The translations under genes and the position numbers were made by a program. The notes under the pieces are model-generated. The model ran no database searches. It saw nothing but the letters and a program-made list of their open reading frames with translations, and had not been told where the DNA came from. A DNA stretch of 64,000 nt from Chloroflexota bacterium (GTDB taxonomy: Bacteria > Chloroflexota > Anaerolineae > Anaerolineales > Villigracilaceae). Of the stretch, positions 34,379 through 42,393 are shown in pieces; the first letter of the stretch is position 1; the number at the start of each line of letters is the position of its first letter. The stretch is taken from positions 20,299 through 84,298 of the forward strand of contig JAIOAU010000011.1 of assembly GCA_019873655.1 (NCBI GenBank). The letters are read 5' to 3'.

Positions 34379-34721
34379 AGATGACCTTCCCTCGGCTCAC
34401 GATCTCGCGCAGGAAAAAATTATGGGACAACTCTTGTTGCAATTCCTGAGGGGTTTTGACCAAAATATCCACCGGGAAAGAGCGGGGGTAGAGCAATCTG
34501 GAGACCGCCAGGACGCGCTGACGAGGCGGCAAGTCTGTCTCCCACACCACCAGCAAATCCACGTCGCTATCCGGCGTCGGCTGGCCGTAGGCATACGAGC
34601 CAAACAGGATGATTTTCTGCGGGTTCAAGGCGCGCGCCAGCCGCTCGATGACCTGCGGCAGCGTCTCGGCCACCGGGCGGAAACCGGTTGGAGCGACGTC
34701 CGTCTTGACCAGAGCGTCCAT
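34368..34721 (-). CDS. Minimal nucleotidyltransferase (MNT, putative antitoxin)
   Basis: A 117-residue polymerase-beta-like nucleotidyltransferase. The active site is complete: ILFGSYAYGQPTPDSDVDLLVV (GS at 41-42, D53 and D55) and the third acid D85 in FPVDILV. In type VII toxin-antitoxin systems such enzymes AMPylate the HEPN toxin. GGAGG lies just upstream of the ATG, and the gene overlaps the HEPN gene, so the pair is co-expressed. The pair adjoins the TIR/SLATT cluster but is on the opposite strand, so a functional link is unproven. Confidence 0.88.
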   Translation of the reverse strand: MDALVKTDVAPTGFRPVAETLPQVIERLARALNPQKIILFGSYAYGQPTPDSDVDLLVVWETDLPPRQRVLAVSRLLYPRSFPVDILVKTPQELQQELSHNFFLREIVSRGKVIYGG

Positions 34722-34802
34722 GCAAGCCTCCGCTTCTATTTTATCTGAAATCCGGTTTGAATGCGCGTATAATTTCGGCAGTTCGGTTTCAGGAGACCTC
34801 TT

Positions 34803-34931
34803 ATGCCTCGCTTCCTGCTCGCGCTCCTCTTCCTGTTCCTGGTTGTCGCCGCCTGCGGCCCTCAGACGGCGGACGACAGACCGTGGACGGTGGACGGCAG
34901 ACCGCCGTCTATCCGACTCTCGACGATTTGA
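34803..34931 (+). pseudogene. Truncated lipoprotein gene interrupted by heptamer repeats
   Basis: A 42-codon frame starts with a good lipoprotein signal peptide (MPRFLLALLFLFLVVAACG, lipobox VVAAC). It then runs straight into six heptamers of the NNGACSG type (34863-34904) and stops. A TATAAT box lies about 30 nt upstream. It reads as the head of a lipoprotein gene whose body was lost at the repeat tract. It could alternatively be a very short lipopeptide. Confidence 0.5.
34863..34904. repeat. Heptanucleotide tandem repeat, six units
   Basis: CAGACGG CGGACGA CAGACCG is followed by TGGACGG twice and CAGACCG. The reverse complement (CCGTCTG family) matches the heptamers at 38031-38065. Confidence 0.7.
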
Positions 34932-34961
34932 CTATCTGCCTCCAGGCCTTCTCCCCTGCGC

Positions 34962-34967
34962 TATAAT
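34962..34967 (+). promoter_or_regulatory. -10 box placed for a leaderless transcript
   Basis: TATAAT ends 10 nt before the ATG of the next gene, and no ribosome-binding site is present, so transcription would start at or near the start codon. Confidence 0.5.
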
Positions 34968-34977
34968 TTGAATTGAA

Positions 34978-35631
34978 ATGGATGCCCTTGCAGAATTCGA
35001 ACGGCGTCTGCCGCCGGCGCAGCGCCTGCTGTTCTATACGCTCAACAGCCCGGCCCAGATTCAGGCCTACCTCGACGACCTGCCGTACATCGCCGAGGAA
35101 CTCGACCGCTCGCCCTTGCGGGTGATGACCGACGGCCAGGCGCATTGCCTGGACGGCGCGCTGTTCGCCGCCGCGGCCCTGCGTCGGCTGGGCTTTCCGC
35201 CCCTCATCCTAGACCTGGTCCCCGTTCCCGGCAAGGACGACGACCACGTGCTGGCCCTCTACCGCGTCGGCGGGTTGTGGGGCGCGGTGGCCAAATCCAA
35301 CTACGCCGGCCTGCGCTTTCGCGAACCCATCCACCGCACCCTGCGCGAACTGGCGCTCACCTACTTCGAGCATTACTACAGCCTGGACGGCGAAAAGACC
35401 CTGCGCGCCTACACCCGTCCCCTCGACCTGGCCCGTTTCGACGCCGCCGGCTGGATGTGGGACGAAGAGGGGGTCGAGCAGGTCAGCCGCCGCCTGTATC
35501 GCCTCAAGCCCATCCCGCTCTTCCCGCCCGAAGCCGCCGCCCGCCTCTCGCCAGTGGACGAACGTTCCTACCGGGCAGGGACCGTCGGCACGGATTTCGA
35601 CTGGGTGTTTGGGCGGCGCGCCAACCCATGA
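34978..35631 (+). CDS. Hypothetical protein with transglutaminase-like Cys-His pattern
   Basis: A 217-residue cytoplasmic protein. The region QAHCLDGALFAAAALRRLGFPPLILDLVP...DDDHVLALYRVGGLWGAVAKSNY has the Cys at the start of a helix, followed by a strand with His and a turn with Asn. It resembles the transglutaminase-like fold, with Cys57 and His about 95 as possible catalytic residues. The fold assignment is inferred by eye. It is probably translated from a leaderless mRNA and overlaps the YgjP-type gene by ATGA, so the two are co-translated. Confidence 0.7.
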   Translation: MDALAEFERRLPPAQRLLFYTLNSPAQIQAYLDDLPYIAEELDRSPLRVMTDGQAHCLDGALFAAAALRRLGFPPLILDLVPVPGKDDDHVLALYRVGGLWGAVAKSNYAGLRFREPIHRTLRELALTYFEHYYSLDGEKTLRAYTRPLDLARFDAAGWMWDEEGVEQVSRRLYRLKPIPLFPPEAAARLSPVDERSYRAGTVGTDFDWVFGRRANP

Positions 35632-36299
35632 ACGATTACCGCCTCATCCGCTCCCGCCGCCGGACGATTGCGCTCATCGTCCAGGACGACGGCGCGCTGG
35701 TGGTGCGCGCCCCGCTGCGCGCCCCCGACGAGGTCATCCGCGCCTTCGTCGCCCGCAAAGCCGACTGGATTCGCAAACAACAGGCGCGGGCGCGCCGTCT
35801 GGCGGCGGCGGTCGCCCGCGAGTATGTGGAGGGCGAGACCTTTCTCTACCTGGGGCAGGCCTATCCGCTCAAGATCGTCCCGCCGCGCCGCCCCGCGCTG
35901 CGGCTGACGGACCGCTTCGAGTTATCGCGTTCTGCCCAGGCGCGGGCCGAGGCGGCTTTCGTCCGCTGGTACCGGGCGCGGGCGGCGGAGGTCATCCCGG
36001 CGCGGGTGACGGCGCTGGCCCGTCAGCATGGCTTCGCGCCCGCCCGCGTGCGCATCACCTCGGCGCGCAGCCGCTGGGGGTCGTGCAGCCCCAAGGGGAC
36101 GCTCAGTTTCCCCTGGCGGCTGGTCATGGCCCCGCCGGCGGTCATTGACTATGTCATCGTCCACGAACTGGCGCATTTGGACATCAAGAATCACAGCCCG
36201 GCCTTCTGGGCCAGGGTGGGGGAAATCCTGCCGGATTACAAGAAGCAGGTCGCCTGGCTGCGCCGCAACGGGCGCCTGCTGACCCTGAGCAGCGGCTAG
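35628..36299 (+). CDS. YgjP/SprT-like zinc metallohydrolase (DUF45)
   Basis: A 223-residue protein of the DUF45/YgjP family. The zinc motif is HELAHLDIKNHSPAFW near residue 178, giving two His plus a third His, preceded by RITSARSRWGSCSPKGTLSFPWRLV. The N-terminal half is the beta-rich extension typical of the family (RRRTIALIVQDDGALVVRAP). Homologues are often found near restriction or modification and repair genes; the substrate is unknown. The start overlaps the preceding gene by 4 bp. The larger frame opening at 35145 is antisense or out-of-frame to that gene and is not real. Confidence 0.9.
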   Translation: MNDYRLIRSRRRTIALIVQDDGALVVRAPLRAPDEVIRAFVARKADWIRKQQARARRLAAAVAREYVEGETFLYLGQAYPLKIVPPRRPALRLTDRFELSRSAQARAEAAFVRWYRARAAEVIPARVTALARQHGFAPARVRITSARSRWGSCSPKGTLSFPWRLVMAPPAVIDYVIVHELAHLDIKNHSPAFWARVGEILPDYKKQVAWLRRNGRLLTLSSG

Positions 36300-36453
36300 G
36301 CGTTTCGGGGGCGCAACCCCCTCGGAAACGAAAAGCGGAAGTTTTGTTTCGAGGCGGGCTTTGCCCGCCGGATTCGGCCTCTGCCCGCCGGATTTTCGGA
36401 GGCCCAGCCCCCTCAGAAACAAAAAAGCAACCGCCGCCCCGCCCTTTTGCGCG

Positions 36454-38076
36454 CTACGCTTTCCCGTAGCCCCCGCCCCCCGGCGTTCGGATGCTGAGCA
36501 CGTCGCCGGCCCGCAGGTCCACCGTCCCCTTGCCCGGCAGGGGGATTTCCTCGCCGCCGCGCAGGATGACGTTTTCCCCGGGAAGGCCGGCTTCGCCGCC
36601 CGCCAGGCCGTAGGGGCCGCGTCGCCGGCGCTCGCTCAGGAGAGTGGCGCGGCAGTCGGTCAAGACCTGGACATCGCGGCGGATGCCGTTGCCGCCGCGG
36701 AATTTCCCCCGCCCGCCCGAACCGCGCCGGACCTCGTAGCGCAGGACGCGCAGCGGGTAGGCGTATTCGAGCGCCTCGACCGGGGTATTCAGCGTGTTGG
36801 TCATGTGCGAGTGGACGGCGCTCGGCCCGTCGGCGTCCGGCCGCGCCCCCATCCCGCCGCCGATGGTCTCGTAATAGGCGAAGGCCCCTCCCGCCGCCAG
36901 AGCGCCGCCGATGGTGACGTTGTTCATCGTCCCCTGGCTGGCGGCGGGGACTTTGGCGGGGCAGGCCTGGGCCAGCGCTCCGAGCAGGACGTCCACGATG
37001 CGCTGCGAGGTCTCGACGTTGCCTCCGGCCACCGGCGCGGGCGGCCGGGCGTTGACCACCGTCCCGGGCGGGGCGATGACCTCGACCGGCGCCAGGCAGC
37101 CGGCGTTGTCGGGGACGTCCAGGCCGAGCAGGCAGCGGAAGACGTAATAGACCGCCGAGAGGGTGATGGCATAGACGGCGTTGACGCTGCCGGGGCGCTG
37201 CGCCGCCGACCCGCTGAAATCCACGCGCGCCGAATCGCCGCGAATCGTGACCGCGGCGCGGATGGGGACCGGTTCCTCGCTCACGCCGTCGTCGTCCAGG
37301 CAGTCCTCGAAGCGGTAGGTGCCGTCGGGCAGGGAGGCCAGCAGGCGGCGGACAGCGCGTTCGGTGTAAGCCAGCAGTTGCGTCATTGCCTCTTCGATTT
37401 CGGCCCGGCCATAGCGCTCGACCAGCGCGAGCAGGCGCTCCTCGCCGCGCCGGTTGGCGGCGATCTGGGCCTGCAGGTCGCCGAGGCGTTCCTGGGGGGT
37501 GCGCACGTTGGCCAGAATCAGGTCCAGCACGCCGCGGTTCATCTCGCCGGCGCGCATCAGCCGCACCGGCGGGATGATCAGCCCCTCCTGGTAGATTTCG
37601 CGCGCCACCGGCATCGAGCCGGGCGTCATGCCGCCCACGTCGGCGTGATGGGCGCGCGAGGCGGCGAAGCCGATGAGGCGGCTCTCTGCCCCGGCGCGCA
37701 GAAACACCGGCGAGACCATGGTGATGTCGGGCAGGTGCGTCCCGCCGCGGAAGGGATCGTTGAGGAGAATCAGGTCGCCGGGGGCCAGGTCGGGGCCGAA
37801 GGCCTCCACTGCCGCGGCGACCGAGAGCGGCATGGCCCCCAAGTGGACGGGGATGTGCGCCGCCTGGGCGATCAGCCGGCCCTGGGCGTCGAACAGGGCG
37901 CAGGAGAAGTCGCGGCGTTCTTTGATGTTGGGCGAGTAACTGGAGCGGCGCAGGAGCGTGCCCATCTCCTCGGCCACGGCGGCGAAGAGGTGCTTGAAGA
38001 TTTCCAGTTTGACCGGGTCGTAGGCCGTTTGCGGTCTGTCGTCTGCCGTCTGCCGTCTGCGGTCTTTCTTCATCAT
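36454..38076 (-). CDS. hyuB: Hydantoinase/oxoprolinase B-type subunit
   Basis: A 540-residue protein of the HyuB family (N-methylhydantoinase B, acetone carboxylase beta-like). Family motifs are SYSPNIKERRDFSCALFDAQGRLIAQAAHIPVHLGAM, LNDPFRGGTHLPDITMVSPVF, and the C-terminal RVLRYEVRRGSGGRGKFRGGNGIRRDV. Its start overlaps the stop of hyuA by 4 bp (ATGA), so the subunits are co-translated. The N-terminal 20 residues (KKDRRRQTADDRPQTAYD) are encoded by a heptamer repeat tract and look like a repeat-derived extension. The substrate (hydantoin, 5-oxoproline or other cyclic amide) cannot be told from sequence. The exact member name is tentative. Confidence 0.9.
   Translation of the reverse strand: MMKKDRRRQTADDRPQTAYDPVKLEIFKHLFAAVAEEMGTLLRRSSYSPNIKERRDFSCALFDAQGRLIAQAAHIPVHLGAMPLSVAAAVEAFGPDLAPGDLILLNDPFRGGTHLPDITMVSPVFLRAGAESRLIGFAASRAHHADVGGMTPGSMPVAREIYQEGLIIPPVRLMRAGEMNRGVLDLILANVRTPQERLGDLQAQIAANRRGEERLLALVERYGRAEIEEAMTQLLAYTERAVRRLLASLPDGTYRFEDCLDDDGVSEEPVPIRAAVTIRGDSARVDFSGSAAQRPGSVNAVYAITLSAVYYVFRCLLGLDVPDNAGCLAPVEVIAPPGTVVNARPPAPVAGGNVETSQRIVDVLLGALAQACPAKVPAASQGTMNNVTIGGALAAGGAFAYYETIGGGMGARPDADGPSAVHSHMTNTLNTPVEALEYAYPLRVLRYEVRRGSGGRGKFRGGNGIRRDVQVLTDCRATLLSERRRRGPYGLAGGEAGLPGENVILRGGEEIPLPGKGTVDLRAGDVLSIRTPGGGGYGKA
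38031..38065. repeat. Heptanucleotide repeat inside the 5' end of hyuB
   Basis: Five heptamers (GCGGTCT GTCGTCT, then GCCGTCT twice and GCGGTCT) encode the charged N-terminus of HyuB. They belong to the same heptamer family as the tract at 34863. Confidence 0.75.
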
Positions 38077-40133
38077 CGCGCCACCTCGACAATCAAGTTT
38101 TCGTAGGCGTCCACGCTGGCCAGGTCGCCCGCCCCCAAGAGGATGGTGGTGTCGCTGCGCACGATCACGGCCGGACCCCGAATCTGGTTGCCGGGGCGGA
38201 GGCGCTCGGCGCGGTAGAGGGGGGTCTGGCGCGGCCCGTCGGCGAAGAGGACTGGCCGGTGTTCGAGCAGGGCTGGGGAGGGATCGGACGGGCCGAGGGG
38301 CTGGGCGGGGAGGGGCGGGGGGGCGGTCTGGCCGACGGCGCGCAGGCGCAGGTTGACCACTTCGACGGGGGCGTTTTCTTGCGCGTAGCCATACTGACGG
38401 GCGTGCAGGGCGTGGAAGTCGGCGTACACGTTTGGGCCGAAGGGGACGATCAGTTCGTAGGACTGGCCGCGGTAGCGCATGTCGAGGAAGGGTTCGAGGC
38501 GGATGTCGGCCTCGGCGACGCCCTCGGCGCGCAGGTCGGCGCGGCCGCGGCGGGCGAGCGGCTCCAGGCGGGCGGCCAGTTCGGCGACGGGCGTCTCGCC
38601 GGGCAGCATGACGGTTTGCGTGTAGTCTTTGATGACGTCGGCGGCCAGCATGCCAAAGGCCGAAAGGGTGGAGGCCAGCGGCGGGACGAGCAGGCGGGGG
38701 ATGCCCAGGCCGCGCGCCAGGTCGGCGGCGTGGAGGCCGCCCGCCCCGCCAAAGGACAGGAGGGTGAAGGCGCGCGGGTCGTGGCCGCGCTCGACCGAGA
38801 TGACCCGCAGGGCGCGCTCCATGTGGGCGTTAGCGATTTGCACCACGCCCAGGGCAGCCTGTTCGGCGCTCAGGCCCAGTTCGGCCCCCAGGCGGGCGAG
38901 GGCGGCCCGGGCGCGGCCGGGGTCGAGCGGCATCGTCCCGCCGAGGAAGTGTTCGGCCTGCAGGCGGCCGAGGACCAGGTTGGCGTCGGTGACGGTCGGC
39001 AGGTCGCCGCCGCGGCCGTAGCAGGCCGGACCGGGGTCCGCGCCGGCCGATTCGGGGCCGACGCGCAGCGCCCCGCCGACGTCGACGCGGGCGATCGAGC
39101 CGCCGCCGGCGCCGATGGTGTGGATGTCGAGCAGCGGGACGCGAATCGGGCAGCCGCCGACGACGGCCTCGGTGGTGATCTGCGGCTGGCCGTCGATGAG
39201 GGAGACGTCGGTGGACGTGCCGCCCATGTCGAAGGTGATGAGTTTGACGGCGGAGGCCGCCGTCCGGGCGACGTAGGCGCAGCCGACCACGCCGCCAGCC
39301 GGCCCGGAGAGGATGCAGCGCACGCCGAAGCGGCGCGCTTCGCCGGGGCTGATGCTTCCGCCGTTGGATTGCATGACGCGCAGGGTCACGCCGGGCGGCA
39401 GGCCGGCCTCCAGGCGGCGCAGGTAGCGGTCGAGGATCGGGGAGACGTAGGCGTTGACGGCGGTGGTGCTCATGCGCTCGTATTCGCGGTACTCGGGCAG
39501 GATTTCGCAGGAAAGGGATGCCGAGAAGCCCGCCGCCCGCAGTTTCGCGCCGATGGCCTGTTCGTGTTCGGGATGCAGGAAGGAGAACAGCAGGCAGACG
39601 GCGACGCTTTCGATCCTTTGCTGTTGGATTTCTTCGATGATGGCTTCGACCTGGCGCTCGTCGAGGGGCTGGAGGACGCGCCCGCCGGCGTCGACGCGCT
39701 CGTCCACCTCGAAGCGCCGCTCGGCGGGGATGAGCGGCGGGGGCGGGGCGGCGAGGAGGTCGTAGAGGGCCGGGCGGTTCTGGCGGCCGATTTGCAGGAC
39801 GTCGCCGAAGCCGCGCGTCGTCACCAGGGCGGCCGCCGCGCCTTTGCGCTCGAGCAGGGCGTTGGTGGCCACCGTCGAGCCGTGGGTGATGGTGATGAGT
39901 GATTGGTGATTGGTGATTGAGGATTGGTGATTGGCGATTGAGGATTGGTGATCGGCGATTGGCGATTGGCGGGGGTCGAGAATACGCTGCAGGCCGTCCA
40001 GCACCGCCTCGGCCGGATCGTGCGGCGTGGAGAGCAATTTGAAGGTGCGCAGGGTTTGGGCGGCCGGGTCGTAGACGACGAAATCGGTGAAGGTGCCGCC
40101 GATGTCGATGCCGATGCGAAGGGAGGTGTTCAT
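38073..40133 (-). CDS. hyuA: Hydantoinase/oxoprolinase A-type subunit
   Basis: A 686-residue ATP-dependent subunit of the HyuA/OplAH family. The actin-like ATPase fingerprints are RIGIDIGGTFTDFVVYD at the start, THGSTVATNALLERKG, and KLITFDMGGTSTDVSLID, and FGGAGGLHAADLARGLG is also typical. Residues about 55-80 (RQSPIADHQSSIANHQSSITNHQSLI) come from a 70-bp heptamer tract and are a low-complexity insertion just before the ATG...THGST segment. The gene is followed by hyuB with a 4-bp overlap. The reaction class is ATP-driven opening of a cyclic imide or lactam; the substrate is unknown. Confidence 0.92.
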   Translation of the reverse strand: MNTSLRIGIDIGGTFTDFVVYDPAAQTLRTFKLLSTPHDPAEAVLDGLQRILDPRQSPIADHQSSIANHQSSITNHQSLITITHGSTVATNALLERKGAAAALVTTRGFGDVLQIGRQNRPALYDLLAAPPPPLIPAERRFEVDERVDAGGRVLQPLDERQVEAIIEEIQQQRIESVAVCLLFSFLHPEHEQAIGAKLRAAGFSASLSCEILPEYREYERMSTTAVNAYVSPILDRYLRRLEAGLPPGVTLRVMQSNGGSISPGEARRFGVRCILSGPAGGVVGCAYVARTAASAVKLITFDMGGTSTDVSLIDGQPQITTEAVVGGCPIRVPLLDIHTIGAGGGSIARVDVGGALRVGPESAGADPGPACYGRGGDLPTVTDANLVLGRLQAEHFLGGTMPLDPGRARAALARLGAELGLSAEQAALGVVQIANAHMERALRVISVERGHDPRAFTLLSFGGAGGLHAADLARGLGIPRLLVPPLASTLSAFGMLAADVIKDYTQTVMLPGETPVAELAARLEPLARRGRADLRAEGVAEADIRLEPFLDMRYRGQSYELIVPFGPNVYADFHALHARQYGYAQENAPVEVVNLRLRAVGQTAPPPLPAQPLGPSDPSPALLEHRPVLFADGPRQTPLYRAERLRPGNQIRGPAVIVRSDTTILLGAGDLASVDAYENLIVEVAR
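39901..39970. repeat. Heptanucleotide tandem repeat inside hyuA, ten units
   Basis: Ten consecutive heptamers of the type GATTGGY (variants GATTGAG and GATCGGC) encode the Gln/Ser/Ile/His-rich loop of HyuA. The length, 70 bp, is not a multiple of three. Confidence 0.85.
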
Positions 40134-40184
40134 GGCGTGATGATACCCTGAAATGGAGTTGGCGTAAAATCTCCCGCTTCACTT

Positions 40185-40219
40185 CAGAGACCCGGTCTCT
40201 TGAAGAGGCCGGGTCTCTG
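40185..40219. repeat. GAGACCCGG hairpin, copy 1
   Basis: CAGAGACCCGG pairs with CCGGGTCTCTG around a 13-nt loop that itself has TCTCT/AGAGG. A near copy is at 47449-47483. It lies between the PPC gene and hyuA, both on the minus strand, and TTTT follows on the plus strand. Confidence 0.6.
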
Positions 40220-40248
40220 TGTTTTCGCATCCTACGTCAGGGTCGGGT

Positions 40249-42162
40249 TCAGGGGATATTCGACTGGTTGATGTCCTGGCCGGTGATGTAGAGCGTGCCG
40301 GGGTGGTCGTTGTTGCTGGAATAACTGCCGACCCAGATGAGGTAAACGCCAGCGGGTGGATTGAAAATATCCACGAGGGGGTTGTAGCGGTTGTTATTCC
40401 GATCGGGGAAGCCGGAGTCGTCGTTGCAGTACCAGACGCCGTTGGGCGCCAGGACGCTCATGGTCGAGTCGCCGCTGTCGCTGGCGATGAAGAAGAAGCG
40501 CAGACGGCTGGACGATCCGCTGTAGACGACCTGATAGGTGGGCGCTTCGGTCGCCCAGCCGATGCAGCCGTAGGCGTAGAGCGGGCTGGAGCGGACGTCT
40601 ATCGGCCCCCCGGCGGTAATATTGACTGTGTAGGGATCAGGGCTGAATCCGGCTTGCAGGCTTCTCGAGCCGAAGATCGGGCTCAGGTTGGGGTTCAGGG
40701 ACGGCACCGGGGCGTCGGTGATCGAGAGATAGCCCTGATGAGCGCCTCCGCGCTGGTACGAGTTGACCCAGATGTTGTACTCGCCGGGCGGCGGGTTGTT
40801 GATGCGGACGGTGGGGTTCAGAGACGAGTTCGAGTCGTCGTTGCAGTAGTATTCGCCGCCAGGCCCTTGGACGACCATGGTCGTATCGCCGCCGAGGTCG
40901 TCCACGAAGCCGATCGAGAGAGTCTCGGTCGAGCCGGACCAGTTGAGGCGGAAGGTGGGGGCGCTTTCGGCAAAGCCGCCGCAGCCGGGGATGTTCATGC
41001 TCCACACGTCCAGGCTGCTGCCGCTCTGGACGAAGACGGTGTAGGGGTCGGGGCTGAAACCTGGCTGGAGGCTGGTTTCCCCGTAGAGCGGATCGAGGCT
41101 GGGGTCGAGTTCTCCCTGGCCGAAGATGTTGCCGGGGTGAAGGTCTTGCTGGGTGAGGTAGAGCGTTCCGCTGACCTGCCCTTCGGGCCAGTAACTGCCG
41201 ATCCAGATGAGGTATTCACCTTGCTGGGGGTTGGAGAGCGTAAGCATCGGATCGAACGAGTAGCCGGAGTCGTCGTTGCAGAGATAACGGCCGTCAGGCG
41301 TCCGGATGATGAGGGTGGTGTCTTCGGTGTGATCCGACATGAAGAAGATGTTGAGGGGGCCGAGCGAGCCGGTCAGGTTGAGGCGGAAGGTGGGTTCGCT
41401 GGTGGTATAGCCCAGGCAACCCGCCTCCAGATCCAGTGAATTGACGTCCACGTTGCCGCCAACGGCGGCGGCGGCGGTGTAAGGATCGGGTTGGAAACCG
41501 CTGGAGAGGGCAATTTCGCCGTAGGCGGGTTCGGCGCCAGGATTCAGCCGGTCGCTGAAATCGGGGTGGAGGGGATCAAGATCGAATTGAGTGATGTAGA
41601 GGCGTCCGCTGCCGGTTTGGCCCTCGGCCAGGTTGGTGATCCAGATGGCGTAAGCGCCGGCGCTCGGAGAGGGAATTTGGACCATCGGATCTCGGCTGGC
41701 CGGGCTGAAGTCGTCATTACACAGATACTGGCCGTTGGGGGTGTAGATGACCAGGGCGGCGTCGGCGTTATTGTCTGCGAGGTAGAAAATGCGCAGGCGG
41801 GACGTTTCTCCGCTCCAGTTGAGGACGTAATCCGGCTGGCGGGCGGTGAAACCGACGCATTGCCCGCCCAGGTTCTGGTTATAGACGTTCAAAGTCCCTC
41901 CGCCGTTGCTGGCGGGGGTCATGTACGGATCGGGCGAGAAGCCGCCCTGCAGGTCAATGGCGCCGGCGCGCGGTTCGGCAGAGGGATTCAAGCCGAAGCC
42001 CAGCAGACTCCAGTCCAAAACCCCCAGTTGGAATAGTAAGAAGCCGCCGATGACAAGCACCAGACAGCACAGACAAAGAAGGACTGCCGCGACGCCGACG
42101 ATGATCCAGATTTTCGTCTTGCCGGTCTGGGAACCGGCGTCGGAAGGCTCGATTGTATCCAT
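40249..42162 (-). CDS. Membrane-anchored protein with four PPC-like extracellular repeats
   Basis: A 637-residue protein. Residues about 16-45 are one transmembrane helix (KIWIIVGVAAVLLCLCCLVLVIGGFLLF). Four tandem repeats of about 140-150 residues follow. Each has FSPDPY, a GC.GF or GCLGY element, a RLNW-type strand, DTTMVV or similar, G-x-YxCNDDS, and IWVGSY...LYIT. This is the pattern of the bacterial pre-peptidase C-terminal (PPC) domain, with calcium-loop-like NDD motifs. No catalytic domain is present, so binding of a polymer or surface is likely. The ATG of MDTIEP is used because the AAGGAG ribosome-binding site lies 9 bp before it and abuts the upstream ATG. Expression is monocistronic, with a hairpin after the gene. 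Confidence 0.85.
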   Translation of the reverse strand: MDTIEPSDAGSQTGKTKIWIIVGVAAVLLCLCCLVLVIGGFLLFQLGVLDWSLLGFGLNPSAEPRAGAIDLQGGFSPDPYMTPASNGGGTLNVYNQNLGGQCVGFTARQPDYVLNWSGETSRLRIFYLADNNADAALVIYTPNGQYLCNDDFSPASRDPMVQIPSPSAGAYAIWITNLAEGQTGSGRLYITQFDLDPLHPDFSDRLNPGAEPAYGEIALSSGFQPDPYTAAAAVGGNVDVNSLDLEAGCLGYTTSEPTFRLNLTGSLGPLNIFFMSDHTEDTTLIIRTPDGRYLCNDDSGYSFDPMLTLSNPQQGEYLIWIGSYWPEGQVSGTLYLTQQDLHPGNIFGQGELDPSLDPLYGETSLQPGFSPDPYTVFVQSGSSLDVWSMNIPGCGGFAESAPTFRLNWSGSTETLSIGFVDDLGGDTTMVVQGPGGEYYCNDDSNSSLNPTVRINNPPPGEYNIWVNSYQRGGAHQGYLSITDAPVPSLNPNLSPIFGSRSLQAGFSPDPYTVNITAGGPIDVRSSPLYAYGCIGWATEAPTYQVVYSGSSSRLRFFFIASDSGDSTMSVLAPNGVWYCNDDSGFPDRNNNRYNPLVDIFNPPAGVYLIWVGSYSSNNDHPGTLYITGQDINQSNIP

Positions 42163-42393
42163 TATATTCATCTCCTTGTGAACACTTTGGTGGAATCCGG
42201 CTGTCGGGCGGACTTCTCTTCTATGGCAACAGAAAGCAAGGGAAGCATTTTGGGGCCGGTCCTCTCATTATACGTCATTCTCCCGACTTTCGGGCGCCAT
42301 TTCATCGAATCCCGGGACTAGGACGAGAGGACGGTTGCGTCGGCATCCATCTCTCTGTATACTTGTTTGAGACCTGATGAGGAGATAGAAGCC

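Noticed and set aside
34001..34721. Type VII HepT/MntA pair in the strict sense
   Set aside because: The R-x4-H-x-Y motif of HepT is not present, so only the broader HEPN/MNT label is used.
38259..39902. A 547-codon open frame on the plus strand across hyuA
   Set aside because: It is antisense to a well-conserved gene; GC-rich codon use leaves the opposite strand open. Its product is low-complexity Gly/Ala/Asp/Val with no motif. The same applies to the long antisense frames over metG, the conflict cluster, hydrogenase, GH2 and smc genes.
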